A stretch of 64,000 nt of DNA from Luteolibacter pohnpeiensis (GTDB lineage: Bacteria > Verrucomicrobiota > Verrucomicrobiia > Verrucomicrobiales > Akkermansiaceae). Made by a program: the position numbers and the translations under genes. The first letter of the stretch is position 1. Each line of letters opens with the position of its first letter. Of the stretch, positions 33,852 through 42,358 are shown one piece after another. The notes beneath the pieces are model-generated. The model saw only the letters and a program-made list of their open reading frames with translations, was not told the origin of the DNA and did no database searches. Location of the stretch: the NCBI RefSeq assembly GCF_016595435.1, contig NZ_JAENIJ010000012.1, forward strand, positions 1-64,000, in the 5' to 3' direction.

Positions 33852-34583
33852 TCAAGGCAGTTTCCAATCCGCTTTGTGTTTCTGATATTCACTCTTCGGC
33901 AGGAGCACATAGAGCGGCTTTTGATCCGGGTTGATGCGTGAGATCATGCTGCGAAGTTTTTCCTCCGGCATGCTGGTGCAGCCTGCCGTTGGGACACTGC
34001 CACCGCCGCGCCAGATGTGAAAAAAGATCGCAGAACCTCGGCCGGGTGAAACATGCGGAGGCGCGTTGTGGGCGATGAAAAGTTTGAGTGAATGCGCGTA
34101 ATCTCCTTGCCGCATCTGCTGCGCCTTTTCCCACTTGGTGGCGGGATCGTGATCTAACACAATGGTATGATTGTATTGCGGTGATTTTGGATCTTCCACC
34201 CACAGATCGCGCGGAGTGACTTGATGATAAAACAGCTTCGGATTTTTCTGAATCGTTCGATCGTATCCCCAGGCTCCGCCGATGGCGAAAACTCCGGCTG
34301 GGGAGCGGCCATCGCCTTCTTTCTTCACCGTGGCACCAGAAGGATTGGGGTGCAGACCAAGACCCCACACGAGCCCCTTTTTACCAAGCCTGGCTTTCCA
34401 TGACTCTCCGGTGGCTTTCCATGAACCGCCTGATTTCTGATAGAGGCGCAAGGTGACTTGTGAGGAATCCCAATCATCCGCGATGCCTAAAACGCATTGA
34501 GTCGAGGACTTCGGGAGTTCAAATCCGCAGGCGAGAAGTGCAGTTGCGAGAAACGCGATGGCAGTGCGGGGGATGATGTGCAT
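33852..34583 (-). CDS. L,D-transpeptidase-like (YkuD-type) protein
   Basis: A 243-residue exported protein with a possible lipobox (LLAC, cysteine 19). The catalytic segment has histidine 189 and cysteine 202 in FFHIWRGGGSVPTAGCTSM, the H-x(12)-C arrangement of YkuD enzymes with TAGCT in place of the usual SHGCxR. This points to the family branch of L,D-transpeptidase-like proteins (often annotated only as such) with an SPAGVFAIGGAWGYD stretch. It may cross-link or trim peptidoglycan. It follows the DUF3108 gene by 18 bases. Confidence 0.8.
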   Translation of the reverse strand: MHIIPRTAIAFLATALLACGFELPKSSTQCVLGIADDWDSSQVTLRLYQKSGGSWKATGESWKARLGKKGLVWGLGLHPNPSGATVKKEGDGRSPAGVFAIGGAWGYDRTIQKNPKLFYHQVTPRDLWVEDPKSPQYNHTIVLDHDPATKWEKAQQMRQGDYAHSLKLFIAHNAPPHVSPGRGSAIFFHIWRGGGSVPTAGCTSMPEEKLRSMISRINPDQKPLYVLLPKSEYQKHKADWKLP

Positions 34584-34601
34584 GGAAAATGGTGAAGGTT
34601 G

Positions 34602-35399
34602 TTAGAATTTCTTTTTGTTGGTCAGGACCGCTCGGACATCGCCGATGAAAACGGCGGCGCGAAATTCGAGCGGGATACGGTCGTTGTCGTCACTGAGCCA
34701 GAGCGTCGCGTTATCCTTGAGTTTTTTGTAGCTTTTGAGTTCGAGCGAATCGCGGTCGATTTTATTCATTCCCACGCTCAGGCGGATCGACTTTTGCCCT
34801 TCGTGAACTTCATGGCTGACGACTTTGGTTCGTAGCAAATATGGGGTGTCGAACGGATGGATCACGATCGCAATTTGATCACCATCTTCGAGCTTTTGGC
34901 TGCGGACATGCAGCATTGCGGAAAACAGATCGAACACTGGAGAAAAGGTGAACGTCCGGTTCTTGGTATTGGATTTGCCGGACTTGAGGTTCTTGGTGAT
35001 CGATTCGCTTTCGACCTGTTTGGAATCGTAGCGGATGGTGTAAGTCACCGTTTCCTTCGGATCGGTTTCGACAGCGTGAAAATATCGTGGTCGCAAGGTA
35101 GTGGGCAAAACTTCACTCCAGAAATCGTGATGATAGGAGTAAAGTTTCGCTGCGAGTCCCTGACTGACCGCGTGTGAACGAATCACAAAGGCCCCGGGTT
35201 TCTTGATATTTTTCGGGCCGAAGTCGATGTGAAGTTTGCCGGAGTCGACCAAGCCCTTCCAGCTGATCTGATAATCAACGCTCATCGGCGTGATGATGGG
35301 GTGTGGCCCGGCACTTGGGGAAGTAAGTCCGCCAACCCATTCAGGAGCAGCGGATGCCAACGTTGCACTGGCGAAAAAAATCAGGGCCGTAGGTTTCAT
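34602..35399 (-). CDS. DUF3108 family exported protein
   Basis: A 265-residue exported protein: signal peptide MKPTALIFFASATLASA, then a beta-rich domain with YQISWKGLVDSGKLHIDF, RYFHAVETDPKETVTYTIRYD, FDLFSAMLHVRS and the closing TLWLSDDNDRIPLEFRAAVFIGDVRAVL, which follow the DUF3108 pattern (a lolA/lptA-like sheet ending in W.S.D..R.P...). The function is unknown. It is at the downstream end of the pilus gene run, 71 bases after it, in one direction with the L,D-transpeptidase gene. Confidence 0.75.
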   Translation of the reverse strand: MKPTALIFFASATLASAAPEWVGGLTSPSAGPHPIITPMSVDYQISWKGLVDSGKLHIDFGPKNIKKPGAFVIRSHAVSQGLAAKLYSYHHDFWSEVLPTTLRPRYFHAVETDPKETVTYTIRYDSKQVESESITKNLKSGKSNTKNRTFTFSPVFDLFSAMLHVRSQKLEDGDQIAIVIHPFDTPYLLRTKVVSHEVHEGQKSIRLSVGMNKIDRDSLELKSYKKLKDNATLWLSDDNDRIPLEFRAAVFIGDVRAVLTNKKKF

Positions 35400-35406
35400 G
35401 GTAAAT

Positions 35407-35483
35407 CGATCACCCGAAGTTATGCCCCATTTTTGCTCAGACGCAAGCAGGCAACAAAGCCAACTGCAACTTACGGGTGATCG
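35407..35483. repeat. 10-bp inverted repeat around the DUF3108 gene start
   Basis: CGATCACCCG (35407-35416) and CGGGTGATCG (35474-35483) are perfect complements 57 bases apart. On the minus strand the first-transcribed copy overlaps the last codons and stop of the upstream gene, and the second ends 7 bases before the DUF3108 start codon. Pairing would fold the gap and cover the start region. Confidence 0.35.
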
Positions 35484-35965
35484 GTCGAGTCCACGGGAAG
35501 CGCGCGCGGAGGCAGAATGCCACTGTTTGATTCGAAAGTCGTGTCGAAGCGGTCTTCACTCACAGGAAGCGGTCGAAATGATTCCGAATGCGTATCGACT
35601 CGGAATTCCAGCTTCATGACATCGCGATTGGTTTCGGCGATTTGATCGCGCAGATCCTGATTTTGAGTGCGGAGTTCTTTCAGCTCGGCGACCAGGTTTT
35701 GGTAAAACTTTTCCTGAGCGGAGGAAGTCGTGGTTAGATCATCCGGAAGGGCATGCTTCGCCTCAGACATCGAATCAGTCGCGTTTGATGCGGCGGCCTT
35801 CACCGTGTTGCTGACTGAAGGAATCGGGAAAGTGACCGGTGTTTCCTGGATGCTAAGCAGCGGGTTGGAAAGCATTTGCCGCACGGACCACCAATGGCTC
35901 GTGCCAGCTGCTGCCATCGCGGCGAGGGCCACGCTGCAAACGATCGGTGGGGTGGTGGATTTCAT
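35471..35965 (-). CDS. membrane-anchored coiled-coil protein of the pilus run
   Basis: A 164-residue protein of unknown function. One N-terminal hydrophobic segment (residues 5-25, IVCSVALAAMAAAGTSHWWSV), a low-complexity linker, and a coiled-coil heptad region around QEKFYQNLVAELKELRTQNQDLRDQIAETN (about 95-125, quoted here in part). The rest is periplasmic and short. It is the last gene of the tightly packed minus-strand set that begins with the pilin, 17 bases after the gene before it, and is likely an assembly accessory. No family recognised. Confidence 0.6.
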   Translation of the reverse strand: MKSTTPPIVCSVALAAMAAAGTSHWWSVRQMLSNPLLSIQETPVTFPIPSVSNTVKAAASNATDSMSEAKHALPDDLTTTSSAQEKFYQNLVAELKELRTQNQDLRDQIAETNRDVMKLEFRVDTHSESFRPLPVSEDRFDTTFESNSGILPPRALPVDSTDHP

Positions 35966-35982
35966 GGAGGGGAGCGGAAGAA

Positions 35983-36744
35983 TTATGGAGCCGGAGTGGT
36001 GCTTGGTAACGAGGAAAGAAGCTGTTGAAGCTGATCAATGGCGTGCCCGAGCTGCTGGGTATCGCGATCCATTTGCTGGATGGAATTGGAGAGAATTGCT
36101 CCGACCGTTTTGGTCTGCCTGTATCCGGCTGCAGATTCGTAGCCAGGTTCCGGAATCGCGAAAATACTGGCTCCATCGGCAATCGGAGTCAGCAGGTGGG
36201 GTCGTATGGTGAGAGTGATTTTTGCCCCTGGTGCAAGTTCCACTTCGCGGGTGAAGGGAGGAGCTTCCGCGTTGCTTTCGATGCGCCAGCCCGCGGGGGG
36301 CTGCAGCAAGGGTTTGGCGGCAAAGGGTGCCAATAATTTCACCTGGCTGGGATCGATGGGGCCGCTGCCTGTTTGGATTTTCTTCACCTCCACGCCAAGG
36401 CCGGGTTTCCGCTGTGAGGCGTTGGAATGCGGAGACGCCGCAGCTGCAGGCGGGTTGCTAGGGGCTGGTGGTGGAGTTGAATCGGGAGCCGTCTTTTCCG
36501 GAGATGGGGATTTCGCCGCTTTTGAATCGGAGCTTTTTTCCTTATCCTTCTCTTTTTCCGGTTTGGTTGCCTTTTCCTGAGTGGGTGGCGGCAGAACCAC
36601 GGTGACGTCTCTGCCTTCGCTTCGATGTTTGTTGAATTCGCGAATGGCTTCCTGAACCGGGTCGAATTTTTCTCCGGCTGGGGGATTCTGCGAAAACGCG
36701 AGTGGAGTGCCAAGGGCGAGGCAGATGAATATGGAGCGCTTCAT
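35983..36744 (-). CDS. exported proline-rich protein, pilus run
   Basis: A 253-residue protein of unknown function: signal peptide (MKRSIFICLALGTPLAFS), a Lys/Pro/Ser-rich disordered stretch (about 50-110), then a beta-type region (PAGWRIESNAEAPPFTREVELAPG, quoted in part) and a C-terminal helix with repeated glutamines (QQMDRDTQQLGHAIDQLQQLL). Its start overlaps the stop of the preceding gene as ATGA, so translation is coupled. A periplasmic part of the pilus/secretion complex is the likely setting. Confidence 0.6.
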   Translation of the reverse strand: MKRSIFICLALGTPLAFSQNPPAGEKFDPVQEAIREFNKHRSEGRDVTVVLPPPTQEKATKPEKEKDKEKSSDSKAAKSPSPEKTAPDSTPPPAPSNPPAAAASPHSNASQRKPGLGVEVKKIQTGSGPIDPSQVKLLAPFAAKPLLQPPAGWRIESNAEAPPFTREVELAPGAKITLTIRPHLLTPIADGASIFAIPEPGYESAAGYRQTKTVGAILSNSIQQMDRDTQQLGHAIDQLQQLLSSLPSTTPAP

Positions 36745-37487
36745 TTCTCGGCGGGCTTGAGTTGGATCGCTTCGTTGCTATCGAGTCCGGCAGGGCGCGG
36801 AAGATTGGCTGAAGCCGCTTGATTTCCAGGCAAGGAGGGGCTGTCCGCACGCAGCCCTGCATCCGGGATGGATCTTTCCATCAGTTGGTTCCAGGATTGT
36901 AGCAAGCTGGCCGCTTCTGCCCGGAGTTGGCGGGACTTTTCCTGATGATCCTGGAGTTGTTTCAGAAGCTCCCGTGCTTCGCCCAGTTCATTGGCCGTCC
37001 ATCGAAGCTTGCGGGTTTGATAGAGCACGGGAACATCGAGGATGATGCGGCTGATATCGCCATCGGGCGTTTCCGCGTCGATCACGTGCTGGACACTGAG
37101 ATTGGTTTCTTCAAATGAATCACGCGCACCTGCGGGTGATGGGGAAGAGGCAATCGTGTCATCAATGGGTTCACCGGGAAGGTGCGAATCATTGGGCAGC
37201 AGGGGCGGATTCGTAACTTCGGCGTTCTTCGATGGAGCGGGCGGGGCTTGAAGCTGGGCGGCTGGCGAAGTGTTTTTAACCGGAGCGGTTGCCGCTGGGG
37301 CGACGATCACAGGCTTCGTGATATAGAGCCCGCAAAACACCGCGGTCATGAGGGTGCTCAGTGTTAGCAAAATCGGGTAAGCTTTCGGCACTTGGGACCC
37401 GGGCGCCGGTCTTTGGGGGGGGATTTCTGGCAGCGCACCGGATTGGCTCACGGTGGGCATTGGGGATTCCGAAGGGATGGGTCTCAT
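36741..37487 (-). CDS. single-pass membrane protein, pilus run
   Basis: A 248-residue protein: short cytoplasmic N terminus rich in proline, one membrane helix near residues 35-55 (AYPILLTLSTLMTAVFCGLYI), a Pro/Ala-rich periplasmic linker, and a helical end (WTANELGEARELLKQL ...). ATG at 37487 is chosen because it overlaps the previous stop (ATGA); the open frame reaches 37613 but that part has an unlikely His/Cys-rich composition. No family recognised; the topology resembles GspC- or PilN-type linker proteins of secretion machines. Confidence 0.6.
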   Translation of the reverse strand: MRPIPSESPMPTVSQSGALPEIPPQRPAPGSQVPKAYPILLTLSTLMTAVFCGLYITKPVIVAPAATAPVKNTSPAAQLQAPPAPSKNAEVTNPPLLPNDSHLPGEPIDDTIASSPSPAGARDSFEETNLSVQHVIDAETPDGDISRIILDVPVLYQTRKLRWTANELGEARELLKQLQDHQEKSRQLRAEAASLLQSWNQLMERSIPDAGLRADSPSLPGNQAASANLPRPAGLDSNEAIQLKPAEK

Positions 37488-37960
37488 TTTTCGGGGGAAG
37501 GGGCGGGGGATTCGGTAGTGGTTGCAGGCTTGGCCTCCGCAGCAACCGAGTAACTGACCACAGTTTGATCCGAAACTCCGGGAAAGGTGGTGATGGTCAT
37601 GGATTCGCCACAAAGACGGAGATGACGAAGCACGCCATCAGTCTGGCTCTTCGCCTGCACTCCGGGAATGACTTCGAGCGCGCCATCACTGCGTTGCCTT
37701 CCAATCCCGTCTGACCGGTAAATTTCAAAAGTCGTGTAGGATTCTTCATCGTCAGCTGAGGACACCCGGATCTGCACACCGTCCGTGGTAACGTGGAAGG
37801 CGATGGGTTTCATCGGAATCGGAGTGATTTTATCGCCCGTGATCTTGAAATGAGCGGTCAGCAAAAAGTCTCCAACCGGGCGAAACTCCGCAGCGGCGGG
37901 AATGGCTAAAACAATCTGAAATAGAAAAACTAAGAATAAACGACGACGATCTGCCATCAT
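37484..37960 (-). CDS. exported protein of unknown function, pilus run
   Basis: A 158-residue protein with a signal peptide (ADRRRLFLVFLFQIVLAIPAAA), a beta-rich middle (PMKPIAFHVTTDGVQIRVSS, TTFEIYRSDGIGRQ, DGVLRHLRLCGES) and a short Thr/Pro tail. Starts at 37960 or 37957 (adjacent methionines) fit the signal; the earlier codon at 38017 adds unlikely residues. It is followed directly (ATGA) by the membrane protein gene. No family recognised. Confidence 0.6.
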   Translation of the reverse strand: MMADRRRLFLVFLFQIVLAIPAAAEFRPVGDFLLTAHFKITGDKITPIPMKPIAFHVTTDGVQIRVSSADDEESYTTFEIYRSDGIGRQRSDGALEVIPGVQAKSQTDGVLRHLRLCGESMTITTFPGVSDQTVVSYSVAAEAKPATTTESPAPSPEK

Positions 37961-38020
37961 TAAGTTTTCCCTGATGATATTCGATTTCCTGAGAATGAAT
38001 GGATGAATCGAGGTCATGTG

Positions 38021-38446
38021 TCATTCACCTACATCCCAAACGCCGTCGGTGTAGTTATCGTTTTGGTCGTATCGAACTCCACCATCCTCAAGGTATGGTG
38101 GAGATTCATTGACCACAATTGTGAGGTTGGTATTTTTAAGAGATTTTACAGTCGGAGGTATGATATTCCCATCGCTATCTAAAACTTTGTTAGGGAGGTA
38201 ATCGAGTAGTTTGGTCATCGTCAGGTCCGTAACTGGCTCTGTCGGATGATCCGCGAGATACATGCGCTGGGCGGTGTAAACCGTGCGCAGGGTTTCACCG
38301 GCTTCGCGCCCGGCACGCCAATTCTTAACCTCGCTGGTGACGTAAAATCCGGTTGCCATCAGGGTAAGCAGCACCAACAGCACCACCGTTAGCTCAAGCA
38401 AGGTGAGGCCTGGCTGGCTGTCGCGTGATGTACGGGTTGCGCGCAT
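38021..38446 (-). CDS. prepilin-like (pseudopilin) protein
   Basis: A type IV prepilin-class protein. Leader (MRATRTSRDSQPG) then a cleavage site before LTLLELTVVLLVLLTLMATG, with the conserved glutamate at position 5 of the mature protein; the globular part follows (NWRAGREAGETLRTVYTAQRM). This is a minor pilin or pseudopilin for the machine encoded here; its leader strongly resembles that of the 47.2-kb pilin. ATG at 38446 gives a 13-residue leader; ATG 38467 and TTG 38509 (TTGA overlap with the gene before) are other in-frame starts. Confidence 0.83.
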   Translation of the reverse strand: MRATRTSRDSQPGLTLLELTVVLLVLLTLMATGFYVTSEVKNWRAGREAGETLRTVYTAQRMYLADHPTEPVTDLTMTKLLDYLPNKVLDSDGNIIPPTVKSLKNTNLTIVVNESPPYLEDGGVRYDQNDNYTDGVWDVGE

Positions 38447-38505
38447 GGCAGGGGCAATAGTTAACATGACCAAAGTATTCTGAAAAGATTGAATTTGAGG
38501 CGAAA

Positions 38506-38922
38506 TCAACCGGACGTAATCATCTTCCAGGATTCGGCAAGAATGCGCTTCATCTCAGCGCTGCTCAGAATCTTGATCACCAGATGGGTGATCACGGTGG
38601 AGCTGATCGCGCCGATGATGAGCCACATGAAGGACCAGGTGACGGATTTTCCCTTCGGGGCAATCAAAGGCACATACCACTTGTCGCGATCCACGATGCG
38701 GGTGGAGAATTTCTGATTGTTCGCTCTAAGTTGTTGAATCAACTCGTCTGCCGCACTCGCATCGTGCGTGATGAACAGATGATTGTAATGAGATGCGGGT
38801 CCTAAATCCTTCGAGCTTTTCTGAATGCCTTTCGGCAGCTTGGCAGGCTCGCTCAAGGTGTAGATGAGAGTTTCGTAAACGTAGCGTTCCCGCAACCAGC
38901 GATCGAATCTTGTGAGTTGCAT
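38506..38922 (-). CDS. small membrane protein of the pilus run
   Basis: A 138-residue protein with a soluble N-terminal two thirds (FDRWLRERYVYETLIY ... NHLFITHDASAADELIQQL) and a C-terminal membrane helix near residues 97-118 (FMWLIIGAISSTVITHLVIKIL). No family recognised. It lies between the PilC-like gene (13 bases downstream of its stop) and the second prepilin gene, whose TTG start would overlap this stop. A role in assembly is inferred from position only. Confidence 0.6.
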   Translation of the reverse strand: MQLTRFDRWLRERYVYETLIYTLSEPAKLPKGIQKSSKDLGPASHYNHLFITHDASAADELIQQLRANNQKFSTRIVDRDKWYVPLIAPKGKSVTWSFMWLIIGAISSTVITHLVIKILSSAEMKRILAESWKMITSG

Positions 38923-38935
38923 GACGTGGTGTCGG

Positions 38936-40081
38936 TTAGATGCCGCTTTTCATCAACTGAGGGCCCATCAGGAAAATCGGCAGATAGGTTCCCAACAATA
39001 CCGCCGCGACCAAGATGACTGCGATCAGCAGAACGACCAGATTGATGGCGGTGGTGAAGGACTCCATGTAGGCATTGGAGTCCTCCTCATACATTCCCGC
39101 CAACATATCCAACTGCGAATCCAGCGATGCGGATTTTTCACCGATCGCCAACATGTGGGTCACTTGTGGATCGACAGAAGTATATTTTGCAAAGGCCGTG
39201 GAAAGTGGCACGCCGGAATGCTCGTATTTGTCCGCAGCGTCGCGCAGCTCCTTGAAGTAAGGCGTGTTTTTCACGCTGTTGGCAGACACCCGGATGGACT
39301 TGGAAAGGTTGATCCCGTTTGAGTGCAGCAGCTTGATGGTCGAGATGAACGTCATCTGGCGAAGACTCAGAACGAGCAACCTGAACAATCGGAATCTTGC
39401 CATTCCAAGACCTAACAGAATACTGCGCACCGTTTTCGAGCGGGCAATGCTGATTCCGATGACCAGCGCGCTGACGATGAAATACGGCCAGACTGCTTGC
39501 GTCAGATGGCTGACCTTGAAAGAGATTGCCGTCAGCCCTTCCGGCTTCAGACCGACCCCCGAAAGCATTTCCTCAACCTGGGGGACGATTTTTACCTGCG
39601 AAACGATGAATGCTCCCGTCAGCACGGAAATGATGATGCTGGGCATGACCACTGCCTTGCGGATCTGCTTTTGAAAATGCAGCTCGCTCGTCAACCTGGC
39701 TGCCAGCGCGCGGAACGCTTCATGAAGCTGGCCGGCGTCGGATCCAGCCTGAACCAAGCCGATGACAGTGTCATCAAATCGACCGGTCCGGCGGAATGCT
39801 TCATGCACATTCATTCCCGCGCCGATGTCTTCGCGAATTTTGAGCAGCGAGGCGACCATCGATTTGTTCGGCAGGCCATGAGTGTAATACTTCAGCGCGT
39901 CCGCAGTGTTGATCTGGGCCCGCAGCATCGAACTCAATCCACGGAACAGCGCGACCAGTTCTTTTTTACTGAACGGTTTCGGCTTTTTCGGCTGGCTGAG
40001 GCTGGGGAAAAGCGGTTTCGGTGCAGGCTTTTGCACCTTGGGATTACCAGCGGGGGCGGGAAAAGGAGAGGTGCTATTCAT
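38936..40081 (-). CDS. type IV pilus / type II secretion platform protein (PilC/GspF)
   Basis: A 381-residue inner-membrane platform protein. Two GspF domains are seen: FSKKELVALFRGLSSMLRAQI ... DDTVIGLVQAGSDAGQLHEAF, and LLVLSLRQMTFISTIKLLHSNG ... DPQVTHMLAIGEKSASLD. Hydrophobic helices lie near residues 155, 195 and 350 (INLVVLLIAVILVAAVLLGTYLPIFL). It binds the assembly ATPase and the pilin/pseudopilin fibre base. Its ATG overlaps the ATPase stop by 8 bases. Confidence 0.92.
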   Translation of the reverse strand: MNSTSPFPAPAGNPKVQKPAPKPLFPSLSQPKKPKPFSKKELVALFRGLSSMLRAQINTADALKYYTHGLPNKSMVASLLKIREDIGAGMNVHEAFRRTGRFDDTVIGLVQAGSDAGQLHEAFRALAARLTSELHFQKQIRKAVVMPSIIISVLTGAFIVSQVKIVPQVEEMLSGVGLKPEGLTAISFKVSHLTQAVWPYFIVSALVIGISIARSKTVRSILLGLGMARFRLFRLLVLSLRQMTFISTIKLLHSNGINLSKSIRVSANSVKNTPYFKELRDAADKYEHSGVPLSTAFAKYTSVDPQVTHMLAIGEKSASLDSQLDMLAGMYEEDSNAYMESFTTAINLVVLLIAVILVAAVLLGTYLPIFLMGPQLMKSGI

Positions 40082-41771
40082 CGGTGTAGGTCATATCGAT
40101 GACTTGGCTGACTGCTTGGATATCGGTCTTTCCTTCGCGCAGCAATCGCAGTCCGCTGCGACGCAAACTGGGGAGTTTGCCCTCGGCTGCGATCTGCATT
40201 TCAAGTTCGTAGGGGGTCATTTCTCCCTTCGAAAGCAGGTCGGAAATTTTTGGTGAAATGGGAATGATTTCAAGGATGGCGGTCCGTCCGGAATACCCGG
40301 ATTGGCGGCATTCAGGGCAACCATCAGGTCTGGCGTTGAACAAAGGGATTTCCGCCCAGGAGTCATCCAGGCTGAAGGTTTTACGATCCAGCTCGGAGAT
40401 TCCTCGTACTGGCTCCTTGCAATACGGGCACAGAAGTTTGACCAGACGCTGAGCGCAAGCGGCTTTGAGGGTCTGGGCGATTTTCCAGCGCTCGATGCCA
40501 AGTTGCTCGAAGCGCTCGATAATCTGGGATGCGCGCGGGGTGTGAATGGTTGTTAGAACCTTGTGGCCAGTCACTGCGGCCTCGATGGCCAATTCGGCGG
40601 ATTCCAGATCCCGAACCTCTCCCATGAGAATGATGTCCGGGTCGGATCGCATGAACGAAGCAATCATCGGCTTGAATTCCTTCGGACTTTTCAAGTCGCA
40701 ATGGGTGATGCCAGGAACTTCGTCCTCCACTGGATTCTCCAGAGTGAGGATATTCACTTCTGGGCGGTTCAGCTCGCGCAGAATTGCATTCAGGGTGGTG
40801 GATTTTCCGGATCCTGTCGGGCCGGACATGACGATGATCCCTGCCGGAATTTTCATCACGCGGTGCAGCGAAAACATCGTTTCTTCATCGAACGCGAGTG
40901 TGCCTTTTCCCAGAGTGACGTTGATGTTGCTTTTATCGAGCAAACGCATGGTCACGTGATAGCCGCGGTAAGTACGATGCCTTTCGTAGCGAATGTCGAT
41001 GGATCGCCGGAAATAGGAAATGGTGAAGCGGCCGGAAATACCTGGCGCGGTGTTGCGGATTTCCGTCGGCAACTTCATCAGATTGAGAAGGAACGCATCC
41101 AGCCGATCCTTCAGCTTCATCGGAATTTCGACTTTTCTGCCAAGGTCTCCATCGACGCGGAAAGAATAATAGAAATCCTCCTTTTCGACTTTGAAGTGGA
41201 TGTCAGAGGCGCGGGTCCGGACCGCATCCGCCATGATGGTGGCGATTAACTGAGCCATCGGCTCGCTATGTTCGGAGGTGACATCGAAGTCGCTGAGGCC
41301 TTCATCCAGATCCTCAACATCGATCGCTTCCAATTCAGACCGCGATGGGCCGCTGTTGGTTGCGACGGATTCGATGGTGCGGCTGATTTCCGATACCAGC
41401 GTGACGATTTTTACAATTTCCAATCCTGGAAACCTGGGAGCGAGGTATTCCTCTGCCAACGGACTCCACGGATTGGAAATCGCTACGATCAACTTGCTCC
41501 CACCGACCATGCAAAGTGGCGCAAAAAAACCGCGGGTCATCACCGCAGCGTCGCAGTGATGGTGCAATTCCGGCTCACAAAATTCTGCGATTTTCGGAAA
41601 AAACGCGAGTCCGTTGATCCGTGCCAGCGCCGCCATGAAGCTGAATCGCGTCACCCGGTTTGGCACCTGATCGTGGGTGATTCCCGCATACGACGGATCG
41701 TGTGCGCCCAGCTCCGCCATGATGCGGCTGCTGATCAGCTCGTTGAAGGATATGCCGTCGAATTCGATCAT
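40074..41771 (-). CDS. type IV pilus / type II secretion assembly ATPase (PilB/GspE)
   Basis: A 565-residue hexameric ATPase that drives fibre assembly. N-terminal MshEN-like domain (to about 160), then the AAA-like core: Walker A GPTGSGKSTTLN, Asp box TLENPVEDEVPG, Walker B ILMGEVRD, His box TGHKVLTTIHT, and a zinc tetracysteine CPYC ... CPECRQSGYSGRTAI near residue 475. ATG at 41771 (MIEFDGIS) overlaps the stop of the upstream unknown gene as ATGA; the longer frame from 41804 is less likely. The catalytic residues are intact. Confidence 0.93.
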   Translation of the reverse strand: MIEFDGISFNELISSRIMAELGAHDPSYAGITHDQVPNRVTRFSFMAALARINGLAFFPKIAEFCEPELHHHCDAAVMTRGFFAPLCMVGGSKLIVAISNPWSPLAEEYLAPRFPGLEIVKIVTLVSEISRTIESVATNSGPSRSELEAIDVEDLDEGLSDFDVTSEHSEPMAQLIATIMADAVRTRASDIHFKVEKEDFYYSFRVDGDLGRKVEIPMKLKDRLDAFLLNLMKLPTEIRNTAPGISGRFTISYFRRSIDIRYERHRTYRGYHVTMRLLDKSNINVTLGKGTLAFDEETMFSLHRVMKIPAGIIVMSGPTGSGKSTTLNAILRELNRPEVNILTLENPVEDEVPGITHCDLKSPKEFKPMIASFMRSDPDIILMGEVRDLESAELAIEAAVTGHKVLTTIHTPRASQIIERFEQLGIERWKIAQTLKAACAQRLVKLLCPYCKEPVRGISELDRKTFSLDDSWAEIPLFNARPDGCPECRQSGYSGRTAILEIIPISPKISDLLSKGEMTPYELEMQIAAEGKLPSLRRSGLRLLREGKTDIQAVSQVIDMTYTDE

Positions 41772-42340
41772 CGCTCGAAATGCTTGCGGGTCACGGCGGC
41801 CCAACCGTCGAAATCAATGAGAGCAATGCTAACAAACGGGCGGATGCCGGTTTGGAATTGGGCGGCAATTTGGATTTCCTCAGCCACGATCATGGCCGCA
41901 ATCGGGTTCAGGGAGGCGGTTCCGATGGCATCCGTATCTTCGGCATAAACGACCGGCGAAAGCAGAGCTTTGCAAAGTTTGCGGATTTCCGGAAATGCCT
42001 CGTAGAAAGCAGTGGGGGTAATCAAGCGCGCGGCAAACGGAATCATCGGCGGCGTCGGGCTTAACGAACGGGCAATCTTTTCCGAAAGCTGGTTCATCAC
42101 TGAGGTCACCTGATCCGGGGGATTTCCCTGGAGATGGGCGATCGCTTCTATCAGATCTCCCGGGTGGCCATCTTCGTGCGACTGCCGCACCGCGTTTTCA
42201 CAACGGGTCAGTTCTTCTCGGGACGCGAGGCCTAATTCAAGTAACGCTTCAGAGGTTCGGGTCAGGCATTCTTCGATGGCAGCAGCTACATCTCTCCCGG
42301 GGTGGGCAGACATGAGATCGCTGGGCGTAAAATCCGACAT
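41768..42340 (-). CDS. unknown protein coupled to the assembly ATPase
   Basis: A 190-residue soluble protein with no signal peptide or membrane helix. It begins with a helical part (DVAAAIEECLTRTSEALLELGLAS) and ends with PIAAMIVAEEIQIAAQFQTGIRPFVSIALIDFDGWAAV. Its stop overlaps the ATPase start (ATGA), so stoichiometric coupling and binding to the ATPase are plausible; it could be a detached GspE N-terminal-type domain. No family recognised. Confidence 0.6.
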   Translation of the reverse strand: MSDFTPSDLMSAHPGRDVAAAIEECLTRTSEALLELGLASREELTRCENAVRQSHEDGHPGDLIEAIAHLQGNPPDQVTSVMNQLSEKIARSLSPTPPMIPFAARLITPTAFYEAFPEIRKLCKALLSPVVYAEDTDAIGTASLNPIAAMIVAEEIQIAAQFQTGIRPFVSIALIDFDGWAAVTRKHFER

Positions 42341-42358
42341 GATGCTCTGAAAGGAAAC

